Positions 1 to 6,720 of a DNA stretch of 64,000 nucleotides are shown piece by piece. This DNA comes from Anaerolineaceae bacterium (lineage in GTDB: Bacteria > Chloroflexota > Anaerolineae > Anaerolineales > Villigracilaceae). The notes beneath the pieces are model-generated. The model was given only the letters and a program-made list of their open reading frames with translations, was not told the DNA's origin and did no database searches. Position numbers and translations under genes: made by a program. Positions within the stretch are counted from its first letter, which is position 1. Every line of letters begins with the position of its first letter. Location: positions 1-64,000 of the forward strand of contig WOUS01000009.1 in assembly GCA_009772985.1 (NCBI GenBank), read 5' to 3'.

Positions 1-801
1 GCCAAGCCCGAAGAATTGCTGACCAAACCTGAAGACCGCCCGGCGGAGGCCCCGGCCGCGGTGGCGAGACTGTCTGAAGAAGCCGCCGCCCCGCCAGCGG
101 AGGAAAAGATAGAGGCAAAGATACTCAAAGAAGCGGCTGCCGCGCGGCCTGCCGCCGGCGACGATACGATCTCCACCTGGCTGAAAAACCTGGATGAGAC
201 CGAACTGCCTGCGGAAGCGTCGCAAGCCCTGTCTTTGCAGCCCGACCTGCCCGACTGGCTGAAGGATCTCGAGCGCCCCGCCTCGGCTGCGGAAGCGGCC
301 CCGGCGGCGGATGAGGGGCTGCCGGAGTGGTTGAGCGGCCCGGCCGCGCCCGCCCCCGCGGAGGAGTCGCCCGTCTGGGCGCGCGACGAGGCCGCGCCGG
401 TTGTCGAACCTCCCGCCCCGACCATCCCCGGCGAGTGGGTCCCGGCAGATGCGGCGGAACCGGTTGAAGCGCGGCCGGCCGTCCCGGCTTCCACTCCCCG
501 CCCGACGAAGCCGACCGGCAGCCTGGCGCGCATCCCGGAGAAGGAAAAGGATGCCGACATCCTGGCCGCCGCGCAGTCGGCGCTGAACAACAGCAAACTG
601 GACGAGGCCATCCAACTCTACATCAAACTCATCAAGAAGGCCCGCCTGCTGGAAGAGGTAATTCACGACCTGCGCGAGGCCATCTACCGCTTCCCGGTGG
701 ACATCATCGTCTGGCAGACGCTCGGCGACGCGTACATGCGCGCCAACCGCCTGCAGGACGCGCTGGATGCCTATACCAAAGCAGAAGAACTTTTGCGATA
801 A
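1..801 (+). CDS. TPR-containing protein, 5' end outside window
   Basis: The frame is open to the left edge, so the N-terminus is missing; 266 codons are visible. The first two thirds are Ala/Pro/Glu-rich and probably disordered, with recurring short W-L segments (STWLKNLDE, PDWLKDLE, PEWLSG). The last 80 residues form two TPR-like helical hairpins (around SALNNSKLDEAIQLYIKLI and GDAYMRANRLQDALDAYTK). TPR hairpins bind partner proteins; the partner is not visible here. The low-complexity part could link to domains lost at the window edge. It ends 86 bases before ndk. The TPR call is secure; a specific function is not. Confidence 0.75.
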   Translation, partial: AKPEELLTKPEDRPAEAPAAVARLSEEAAAPPAEEKIEAKILKEAAAARPAAGDDTISTWLKNLDETELPAEASQALSLQPDLPDWLKDLERPASAAEAAPAADEGLPEWLSGPAAPAPAEESPVWARDEAAPVVEPPAPTIPGEWVPADAAEPVEARPAVPASTPRPTKPTGSLARIPEKEKDADILAAAQSALNNSKLDEAIQLYIKLIKKARLLEEVIHDLREAIYRFPVDIIVWQTLGDAYMRANRLQDALDAYTKAEELLR

Positions 802-811
802 GCGGTACAGC

Positions 812-838
812 GTAGGTCGGATTGCCAATCCGACCTAC
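812..838. repeat. 27-bp perfect palindrome, copy 1
   Basis: Two 13-base arms around one central base (825), in the short gap before ndk. The same 27 bases recur at 11561-11591, interrupted there only by a few extra bases, so this is a dispersed element and not a chance hairpin. It has no U-tract, so a terminator role is doubtful. Confidence 0.85.
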
Positions 839-887
839 CGCTTCATTATCTTCTCTTCGCGGTGAATCTTTTCTTCTGGAGGAAATT

Positions 888-1340
888 ATGGAACGCACCC
901 TCGTACTTGTCAAACCCGACGGCGTGCAGCGCGGGCTGATCGGGGAAGTCACCAGCCGCCTCGAACGGCGCGGACTGCGGCTGGCTGCCGCCAAATTCAT
1001 CCAGGTCTCGAACGAACTGGCCGAGACGCATTACGCCATCCATAAGGGCAAGCCGTTTTACGCCGGCCTGATCCAGTACATCACCTCCGCGCCGGTGATG
1101 GCGATGGTCTGGGAGGGACCGAGCGCCGTGGCCGCCGTCCGCCAGACGATGGGGGCGACGCGCCCGACCGAGGCCGCGCCCGGCTCGCTCCGTCACGACT
1201 TTGCGCTCGAAATCGGCCGCAACCTGACCCACGCCTCCGACACGGTCGAGAACGGCGAAAAGGAAGTGGCGCTGTGGTTCCAGCCGGGGGAACTGGTGGA
1301 CTGGAAGCGCGAGACGGATAGATGGATTTTTGAGAAATAA
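888..1340 (+). CDS. ndk: nucleoside diphosphate kinase
   Basis: 150 residues, the normal length of a bacterial NDK. The enzyme moves the gamma phosphate from ATP to NDPs through a phosphohistidine in the cytosol. Family marks are the N-terminal ERTLVLVKPDGVQRG strand-loop and the active-site segment NLTHASDTVENGEKE with catalytic His115, followed by the ALWF strand. The start is the ATG at 888, with a GGAGG site at 878-882; an upstream in-frame extension would add residues unlike the family. It is a single gene followed by a strong bidirectional terminator shared with the convergent rsfS. Confidence 0.97.
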   Translation: MERTLVLVKPDGVQRGLIGEVTSRLERRGLRLAAAKFIQVSNELAETHYAIHKGKPFYAGLIQYITSAPVMAMVWEGPSAVAAVRQTMGATRPTEAAPGSLRHDFALEIGRNLTHASDTVENGEKEVALWFQPGELVDWKRETDRWIFEK

Positions 1341-1346
1341 AACAAA

Positions 1347-1386
1347 AACACCCGGAGACTCGCAGTCTCCGGGTGTTCGGTTTTTT
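1347..1386. terminator. bidirectional terminator between ndk and rsfS
   Basis: Perfect 14-bp stem (1347-1360 with 1364-1377), 3-base loop CGC, then CGG and six T on the plus strand (1381-1386); an A-rich run on the other side (1341-1348) gives a U-tract for minus-strand transcripts. It lies exactly between two convergent genes. Confidence 0.9.
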
Positions 1387-1729
1387 ACTGCACCCTCAGC
1401 AGAATCTTCCCCTCTTTCCACAACTCTTCCAGGTTGTAATACCGGCGCAACTCCTCGTCGAAAACATGGACGACCACATCGCCGTAGTCCACCACGATCC
1501 AGCCGGCGTCGGGAGTGCCTTCCACGCGGCCTTTCCTCTGGTGCTTCTCGCGCGTCTTGTCGTTGGCGGCGTCGGCCAGCGCGTTCAACATCCGGTTGCT
1601 GGTGCCGGTGCAGATGACAAAGTAGTCGGTGAAGGAAGTAACTTCATGAATATCGAGCAAAACGATATCTTCGCCCTTTTTCTCTTCCAGGGCGTCCACG
1701 ATGGTATGGGCAAGGTCAAGCGGTTTCAG
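1385..1729 (-). CDS. rsfS: ribosomal silencing factor RsfS (iojap/DUF143)
   Basis: Family protein that binds uL14 and blocks 30S/50S joining when nutrients are short. Conserved features: KKGEDIVLLDI, TDYFVICTGTSNRM, GWIVVDYGDVVVHVF and YYNLEELW near the C-terminus. The start is a judgement. A GTG at 1699 would give 104 residues, but it has no ribosome site and cuts off the first helix. In the same frame a CTG at 1729 lies six bases after GAGGTG and restores KPLDLAHTIVDALEE, the helix expected in the family, giving 114 residues. It lies upstream of nothing on its strand except the convergent ndk terminator, and follows thpR after a 12-base gap. Confidence 0.9.
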   Translation of the reverse strand: MKPLDLAHTIVDALEEKKGEDIVLLDIHEVTSFTDYFVICTGTSNRMLNALADAANDKTREKHQRKGRVEGTPDAGWIVVDYGDVVVHVFDEELRRYYNLEELWKEGKILLRVQ

Positions 1730-1741
1730 GTTTCACCTCGT

Positions 1742-2329
1742 TCAAGATTGGAATGGCAGTGTGTACAAGTGTGTGTACACCGAGCCGGACGATTGCAGGT
1801 CGCTTTTGAAAATGTGGAGCGCCTCCACGCGCGCCGTGCCGAGCGGACCGACGACCGTCGCCTCGACGGCGGCGCGGACGCGCGCCAGGTCGGCGGCGGA
1901 GGTGTTCTGCCCGACGCGGCCGAGGGTCAGGTGCGGCGAGAAGGGACGCTCCTCGGGCGGGTAGCCCATGCGGGCGGCCACCGCTTCCACGCTGCGCTGG
2001 AGGGCGGGGAGCGCGGCCGGGGCCTCGATCCCGACCCAGATCACGCGCGGCCGGCGCGGCGTCGGGAACGCTCCGAGTCCGCCCACCGAGAGTTCGAATC
2101 CGGCCAGCCGGGCGGCTTCCACTTTGAGCGCCTCGGCCAGTTTTTCCAGGTTGGCGGGCGAGACGTCTCCCAGGAATTTAAGCGTGAGATGGAGATTTTG
2201 CGCCGCCACCCAGCGCACCAGCGGCCTGGGCAGGGCTTTTTGCAAGTCCGCGGTGCTCCGGGCAATGGCGGCCTGGATCGCGGCGGGGATTTCGACGGCG
2301 ACGAAGGAGCGCAGCATCATGCTCTGCAT
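1742..2329 (-). CDS. thpR: RNA 2',3'-cyclic phosphodiesterase (2'-5' RNA ligase family)
   Basis: 2H phosphoesterase of about 195 residues. The two catalytic HxTx motifs are both HLTL, at about residues 47-50 and 133-136, spaced as in the family. LRSFVAVEIP at the N-terminus and WVGIEAP in the middle are also typical. It hydrolyses or ligates 2',5'-linked or cyclic-phosphate RNA ends; the in vivo substrate is unclear for the family. The start ATG (2327-2329) shares one base with the stop of the upstream response regulator, which suggests translational coupling; ATGs nine and twelve bases downstream are alternatives. It runs on to rsfS. Confidence 0.92.
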   Translation of the reverse strand: MQSMMLRSFVAVEIPAAIQAAIARSTADLQKALPRPLVRWVAAQNLHLTLKFLGDVSPANLEKLAEALKVEAARLAGFELSVGGLGAFPTPRRPRVIWVGIEAPAALPALQRSVEAVAARMGYPPEERPFSPHLTLGRVGQNTSAADLARVRAAVEATVVGPLGTARVEALHIFKSDLQSSGSVYTHLYTLPFQS

Positions 2330-2706
2330 TATGCGCCGAGCGCCTTCTCGACGGCTGCTTTCAAATCCAGGTAGCTCACCGGCTTGGTCAGGTAGACCGA
2401 CGCCCCGGCGTCCAGGCCGGTCTTGATGTCGGTCGGCATGCTTTTGGCCGAAACCACGATGACCGGGATCTTTTCCAGTTTCGGCTCGCGGCGCATGAAA
2501 TGCAGCACCTCCAGGCCGGAGATGTCGGGCATCATGATGTCGAGGATCACGGCGGCGGGTTTTTCCCGGGCGATCATTTTCATGGCTGTCTGGCTGACGG
2601 ATGCTTTCAGCACACGGTACCCGCTGACGCGCATCATCTCCGCGAACATATCGGCTGCGTCCTGCTCGTCTTCGACAATCACAATGGTTTTCTGCGCTGC
2701 GGTCAT
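2329..2706 (-). CDS. single-domain CheY-like response regulator
   Basis: 125 residues, one receiver domain and no output domain. The acidic pair lies in IVEDE, the phosphoacceptor is Asp56 in ILDIMMPD, and the conserved Lys108 is in YLTKP; the usual Thr is a Ser (VVSAKS). Such stand-alone receivers act as phosphate relays or bind a partner when phosphorylated. No histidine kinase is adjacent; the nearest lies at 14205-15410. It is translationally coupled to thpR. Confidence 0.93.
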   Translation of the reverse strand: MTAAQKTIVIVEDEQDAADMFAEMMRVSGYRVLKASVSQTAMKMIAREKPAAVILDIMMPDISGLEVLHFMRREPKLEKIPVIVVSAKSMPTDIKTGLDAGASVYLTKPVSYLDLKAAVEKALGA

Positions 2707-2767
2707 TCAGGCTCCCTTGATTCGGTTGCGTCAAAAATAGCACAAGATGGTGGAAATGGCAAGGGCT

Positions 2768-4204
2768 TTATTCCAACTTCTTAAAATCCTCCGGCACGTC
2801 CACGTCCACCAGCAGGCTTTCGTCGTGCCAGGGCAGGTACGTAACCGGGAATTTCGAGAAGACGGCGCGTCCGCCCACGTCGCCGGAGAGGGACATCAGG
2901 TCGGGGAACGTGACCCGGTCGAACAGCACCGGGTTCGCGCGTTGACCGTGGACCTGCGGCGCGACGACCGGGCATAAGTCCAGGCTGTGACGTTCCGCCA
3001 GCGCTCGCAGGATCGTCGCGGTCACCTGCGGCTGGTCGGCGAGCAGGAAGATGGCGGCGCCGACCCCCTCCCGGCCTCCCCCATTTCGAACCCCAGAAAT
3101 GGGGGAGGTGTCCCGAAGGGACGGAGGGGGCAGGGCGCTTAACCCCGCTCGGATGGACGAACTTTGTCCGCTCTGCCAGTTGGGGTTATGGTGAATGGTT
3201 AATGGTGAATGGTGAATGGTCAAATCGTGAATGGCAGACTCAACCGCTTCGGCATTTGCGCCCGTGACGACGATGACCGGCGACAACCCGGCGGCAAGCG
3301 CCGCCTCCGCCGCGTGCCGGACGAACGGCTTGCCGCGCCATTCCAGCAGTTGCTTCGGTTGGCCGAAGCGGGACGACCCGCCCGCCGCCAGAATAATTCC
3401 GGCAACCGGCTCGTAAACGGCAAAGATGTTTGCAGGTTTGCAGGCCGTCAAATTGGGGATTTCCAACTTTCCAACTTGCGAACTTTCGAACGAATTCACC
3501 ACAACCGAGTCGTAGGCAGCCAGCAACAACTCTGCCAGATATTTTCCCTGTCCTTGCAAGAGCGGCGTGTCGGCCTGGTTGAGCAGCGCCACGCGCCGCG
3601 CGCCTGCCGGGATATTCTTCAATCCGCCGGAGGAGTGGGTGAGCACGCGGACGACTGCCTCGGGCGTAATTTTATCGCCGATGGCAAGTCCGCTCAACTT
3701 CGCGAAAATTTCCGGGCGATGGACAAATTCCTCCGTGAGCGGCTTGCCGAGGCCGGACAGCCCGGCCACAACCACCACCGCCTCGACGAAATCGGGAATG
3801 ACCGGCTCATGGTCAGCGGGCGCTTTCAGCGGTCTCTGCCGCGCCCCGTCCGCTTCGATGAGGAGGGGGATATCGCGTCTTTGACAACCTGCGCGTAGCC
3901 AGGATAATATGCTTTCAGTCAAACTGCCGAACCGGTCGCCCTCCAGCGGACCGGTTACCAGCGTCACGCCGGGGGCGAGGCGGGATTCGATGGTCGCGTT
4001 CGGTTCGGTGAGGATGAAATGCCGGTCCGCGAGAGAAGCCTGCCACGCGCCGAGATGCGTTGTGGTGGCGACAACTGCCGGGGCGAGTTCGCGCGCCAGT
4101 TGGAAGAGGGCGGTTGTCTTTCCGCCCGCGCCGACAAAGGCGATTGCCGCTGGGGGATTGGGGATTGCGGATTGAGAGAGACGAAGGGCGCGGGAGAGGA
4201 GCAT
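2768..4204 (-). CDS. YqeC-MocA fusion: selenium-dependent hydroxylase accessory protein and Mo-cofactor cytidylyltransferase
   Basis: 478 residues. Residues 1-270 are YqeC-like, with P-loop FVGAGGKTTALF near residue 24 and LIEADGARQRPLK. Residues 272-478 are a MobA-like nucleotidyltransferase with GIILAAGGSSRFGQPKQLL and LLADQPQ, the MocA type that makes molybdopterin cytosine dinucleotide for XDH-family enzymes. It closes the operon that begins with the hydroxylase subunits. Three segments are foreign to both families and coincide with DNA repeats: residues about 239-259 in the linker, 325-339 (LTIHHSPLTIHH) and 359-378 (SPISGVRNGGGREGVG). The reading frame survives all of them. Confidence 0.92.
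   Translation of the reverse strand: MLLSRALRLSQSAIPNPPAAIAFVGAGGKTTALFQLARELAPAVVATTTHLGAWQASLADRHFILTEPNATIESRLAPGVTLVTGPLEGDRFGSLTESILSWLRAGCQRRDIPLLIEADGARQRPLKAPADHEPVIPDFVEAVVVVAGLSGLGKPLTEEFVHRPEIFAKLSGLAIGDKITPEAVVRVLTHSSGGLKNIPAGARRVALLNQADTPLLQGQGKYLAELLLAAYDSVVVNSFESSQVGKLEIPNLTACKPANIFAVYEPVAGIILAAGGSSRFGQPKQLLEWRGKPFVRHAAEAALAAGLSPVIVVTGANAEAVESAIHDLTIHHSPLTIHHNPNWQSGQSSSIRAGLSALPPPSLRDTSPISGVRNGGGREGVGAAIFLLADQPQVTATILRALAERHSLDLCPVVAPQVHGQRANPVLFDRVTFPDLMSLSGDVGGRAVFSKFPVTYLPWHDESLLVDVDVPEDFKKLE
3075..3130. repeat. in-frame palindromic insertion inside the MocA domain
   Basis: Perfect 13-bp arms (3075-3087 with 3096-3108) around an 8-base loop, with an outer arm CCCCCTCC at 3064-3071 matching 3123-3130. 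The translated segment separates the LSALP turn from the AIFLLADQPQ strand, which are normally only a few residues apart. Confidence 0.8.
3190..3233. repeat. tandem GGTGAATGG-type repeat inside the MocA domain
   Basis: Imperfect tandem copies of a 7-9 base unit (GGTGAATGG, GTTAATGG) read on the minus strand as HDLTIHHSPLTIHH. A related string occurs in yqeB at 5242-5285, where it reads FTILHSPLTG. Confidence 0.75.
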
Positions 4205-4225
4205 AGCGGGATTGTACCTGCGTTT

Positions 4226-5035
4226 TTACTCCTCAACCATGATGTCGAGCAGGTTGAGCAGCCGGGTGGCGGCTTTGCGTACTTTACGCGCCTGCGCCTC
4301 TAGTTCATTGAAAGTGGAATTGTCCTGCGCGTCGGCAAGGGCCAGGTCGAGCCCTGTGCGGGCGATGGCGAGCGCGGCATTCTGCAGCGGGGTATTGCCC
4401 TTGAGCGCGGTTACGCTGGCAGTAAGTTCTTTCAGTTGGGGCAGGGAATTCTTCTTCGGCTTGACGGGTTTGGGGGATGCGGTATTGGGCTCAAGAGTTG
4501 TTATGATGCGGCCTTTGGTTTTGGCGACTGTGTAGGTGTATTTTAAATCCGAGCGAATGCCACCGCCAAAATGCACGTTGTAACCCGAAAGCAGCCCATC
4601 GTAAATGATATATCCTTTGAATGGCAATAGAATAGCCTCGACCATGCGTGGCAGGGCGTAAGAAGGGATGATCTCCTCCAGCGGGTCCTGAATTCCATGC
4701 ACGGCGTAAACCTCGTCTTTCTTGCTTATGAAAATCGAGCCTTTTTTTAGGTGGCGCAGGATAAAGAACGAACTTTTTACGAAATTCTGCCACCTTCGGA
4801 TGATTTCCAGGTCTTCTCTGCCCAAGCGGTTGGGATTTTCGTTGACGTATGCCTCGATTAGTTCAGGATGTTCCCAGAGCGCGTTGCGAACTTTGAGTTT
4901 CTTCTTGGTGGGGAGGCTGGCGTATTCCTCTGGCGAGGAAATATCCTTGTAGATTCCGAGTTTCTGGGTGATGTAGAATTGCAGTTTCCACATGAGTTGG
5001 AAGTAGAGAATGCCATCTTGGGGGGAGAGAGTCAT
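4226..5035 (-). CDS. conserved hypothetical protein in the Mo-hydroxylase operon
   Basis: 269 residues, no family recognised. The N-terminal half (to about residue 190) looks globular with aromatic-rich strands (LYFQLMWKLQFYITQ, PFKGYIIYDGLLSGYNV). Then comes a Lys/Pro linker (SPKPVKPKKNS) and a C-terminal helical segment (about 205-268) likely to form a coiled coil. There is no signal peptide or membrane segment. The ATG at 5035 has AAGGAAG seven bases upstream; the frame further upstream is not family-like. It lies between yqeB and yqeC-mocA on the same strand, which suggests co-expression but not a role. Its base composition is lower in GC than its neighbours. Confidence 0.7.
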   Translation of the reverse strand: MTLSPQDGILYFQLMWKLQFYITQKLGIYKDISSPEEYASLPTKKKLKVRNALWEHPELIEAYVNENPNRLGREDLEIIRRWQNFVKSSFFILRHLKKGSIFISKKDEVYAVHGIQDPLEEIIPSYALPRMVEAILLPFKGYIIYDGLLSGYNVHFGGGIRSDLKYTYTVAKTKGRIITTLEPNTASPKPVKPKKNSLPQLKELTASVTALKGNTPLQNAALAIARTGLDLALADAQDNSTFNELEAQARKVRKAATRLLNLLDIMVEE

Positions 5036-5055
5036 TGCATCTTCCTTTCGAAGTG

Positions 5056-5880
5056 TCATAACCAGAGTTGAGCGCGTAATTCGGGTTTGGACAAAATCGC
5101 CTCCAGCACCCCGCCGCCGATGGCGAGCGCCTTGTCGGAGACCATCTGGCACAGGCGTGGATCGTCGCGCGGGTCCACGTCGCCGATCTTCGTGCCGCGC
5201 GTCACCGTCAGGCCGGGATGGATGAGTCCGCGCAGTACACCGGTTAATGGTGAATGGAGAATAGTGAATGGTGTCCGTTGTCCGTCGTCAATCTCTGCGA
5301 TGGGCTCGTCTTTTTCAACGTGGTCTCCGATTTGCTTGAGCGCGATGATGACGCCGTCACCCGGCGCGCGCAGGACGCGGGACGGGTCGCCGTCGGGCAG
5401 GCCGGTGTCCGGGTCCGGGCCGCCGCGCCAGTAGACGCGCCCGAGCGTGTGGCCGCGCCGCGTCTCGATCGCAGCCTGGCAGTTCACGCCGGCTTCGAAT
5501 CCCGGGCCGAGGCCGATGTAGAGCGCGGGTGAGTAGCCGATTGGCTCGGGCGGACGTTTGGTCATGCGCCCGTCCACGATGACGGCGGGATGCAGGAGTT
5601 TGGCGGCGGTGCAGTCGGGGTCTACCAGCACGGGGACTTGCTGTTTGCCGAGCACGGTCAGGATGCCCAGGCTGTCGGCCGGATCGTCCACGCGGCGGGC
5701 GGTGACGTCCTCCACGGTCGTCTCCCCGGCGTAGACCGCTTCGGCAAACGCGACGGTTCGGCGCACGCACAGCGGCTGCGACATTTCGGTGATGACGACG
5801 CGCAGGCCGGAGCGGATGAGGCGGAGGGCGACGCCGGTTGCCAGGTCCCCGCCGCCGCGGAGGAGGACGATGGATGGCAT
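5056..5880 (-). CDS. yqeB: selenium-dependent molybdenum cofactor protein YqeB (EF2563 family)
   Basis: 274 residues. The N-terminus VLLRGGGDLATGVALRL and LRVVITEMSQPLCVRRTVAF are diagnostic of the YqeB/EF2563 family, which occurs with YqeC in selenium-dependent molybdenum hydroxylase operons. The C-terminal part has a biotinyl-lipoyl-like APGDGVIIALKQIGDHVEKDEPI segment. The exact reaction is unknown for the family; it is thought to help load or maintain the labile selenium on the cofactor. The ATG at 5880 is one base after the stop of the upstream DUF1361 gene. Residues about 199-214 (GQRTPFTILHSPLTG) coincide with a tandem repeat also seen in the mocA gene. Confidence 0.9.
   Translation of the reverse strand: MPSIVLLRGGGDLATGVALRLIRSGLRVVITEMSQPLCVRRTVAFAEAVYAGETTVEDVTARRVDDPADSLGILTVLGKQQVPVLVDPDCTAAKLLHPAVIVDGRMTKRPPEPIGYSPALYIGLGPGFEAGVNCQAAIETRRGHTLGRVYWRGGPDPDTGLPDGDPSRVLRAPGDGVIIALKQIGDHVEKDEPIAEIDDGQRTPFTILHSPLTGVLRGLIHPGLTVTRGTKIGDVDPRDDPRLCQMVSDKALAIGGGVLEAILSKPELRAQLWL
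5242..5285. repeat. tandem repeat inside yqeB
   Basis: GGTTAATGGTGAATGGAGAA-type tandem string followed by GTCCGTTGTCCGTCGTC. In the protein it separates DEPIAEIDD from VLRGLIHPG. It is similar to 3190-3233 in the mocA region of the same operon. Confidence 0.7.
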
Positions 5881-5881
5881 G

Positions 5882-6589
5882 TCAGCCGCCCTTCCCGGCC
5901 CCTTCCTGGAGGATGTGGCCGAATGCGTAGAAGGTGAGGTACACGAAGAGGAAGAACAGGGTGTACAGGCCGACGAAACCGACGGAGCGCAGGCTGGGGT
6001 CCGACAGCCAGGAAAAAAGGTCCGCAGCGGCCCCGGTTGGATTCTGGAAAATGTCCCAGGAGTTGAGCCGAATGAAGCGGCCAACGTAGACGCCGGCGCT
6101 GCTCAGTCCCGCCACAACGAACACGAAAATCCAGCCGAGCCAGCGGCCAAAGTGACGTTTGATGATTTCCTGCATCAGGTTGAGCGAAACGACGCCGAGC
6201 AGCATTCCGGTCCACGAGAACCAGACGAGCAGGATCACATCGTACCAGAGCGGGACGTTCGAGTCTGTCTGGCCGAGGTGCTGCAGGTCGGTCAGGATGT
6301 AGGGCGCGTTGGGGAAGAAGACCAGCCACAGGAAAGCGAAGAGCGGAACAGCCACGAAGACGAGCCACCGCCGCCACGAAAGCATGTAGGCCAGGTATGC
6401 CAGCGCGAACGGGATCCAGGCCAGGAAGAGATTCCAGACCAGCCCGCGGTATTGCTGCGTGTCGCTGTAGGCGATGCGCGCTGCGACCAGCGTCACGCAG
6501 ACGAGGGAGGCGGCGGCCAGCAGGAGGAAAGTGGCGGCTTTGTATTTGTGGCGGGCGAATGTGTCGCGAAGACGATTGATGGAAGGCAT
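5882..6589 (-). CDS. DUF1361 integral membrane protein
   Basis: 235 residues with about six hydrophobic segments, starting with AATFLLLAAASLVCVTLVAA and ending with FVGLYTLFFLFVYLTFYAFG. The signature LFFPNAPYILTDLQHL between the third and fourth segments identifies the DUF1361 family, which has no known function. The start is the ATG at 6589; a TTG six codons upstream is possible but has no ribosome site. The stop is one base before the yqeB ATG, so the two are probably translated together. Its place between the hydroxylase and its maturation genes is not explained by any known role. Confidence 0.88.
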   Translation of the reverse strand: MPSINRLRDTFARHKYKAATFLLLAAASLVCVTLVAARIAYSDTQQYRGLVWNLFLAWIPFALAYLAYMLSWRRWLVFVAVPLFAFLWLVFFPNAPYILTDLQHLGQTDSNVPLWYDVILLVWFSWTGMLLGVVSLNLMQEIIKRHFGRWLGWIFVFVVAGLSSAGVYVGRFIRLNSWDIFQNPTGAAADLFSWLSDPSLRSVGFVGLYTLFFLFVYLTFYAFGHILQEGAGKGG

Positions 6590-6610
6590 GGAGATATTAA
6601 ACCACAATTG

Positions 6611-6667
6611 GCATCGAATTGCCCGAATTTCTCGAATCTTCTTCGTGCAATTCGTGACATTCGATGC
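6611..6667. repeat. AT-richer intergenic inverted repeat
   Basis: Arms GCATCGAAT (6611-6619) and ATTCGATGC (6659-6667), with nested CGAATT/AATTCG pairs inside. It lies in the 131-base gap between the hydroxylase large subunit and DUF1361. The rest of that gap ends in the string TTTATCCGCGTCC, a fragment seen in the longer elements at 16434 and 49051. Confidence 0.65.
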
Positions 6668-6720
6668 AAAAAACTATTTCGGATGAAGTCGAATTCATCC
6701 TTTCAGCGTTTATCCGCGTC

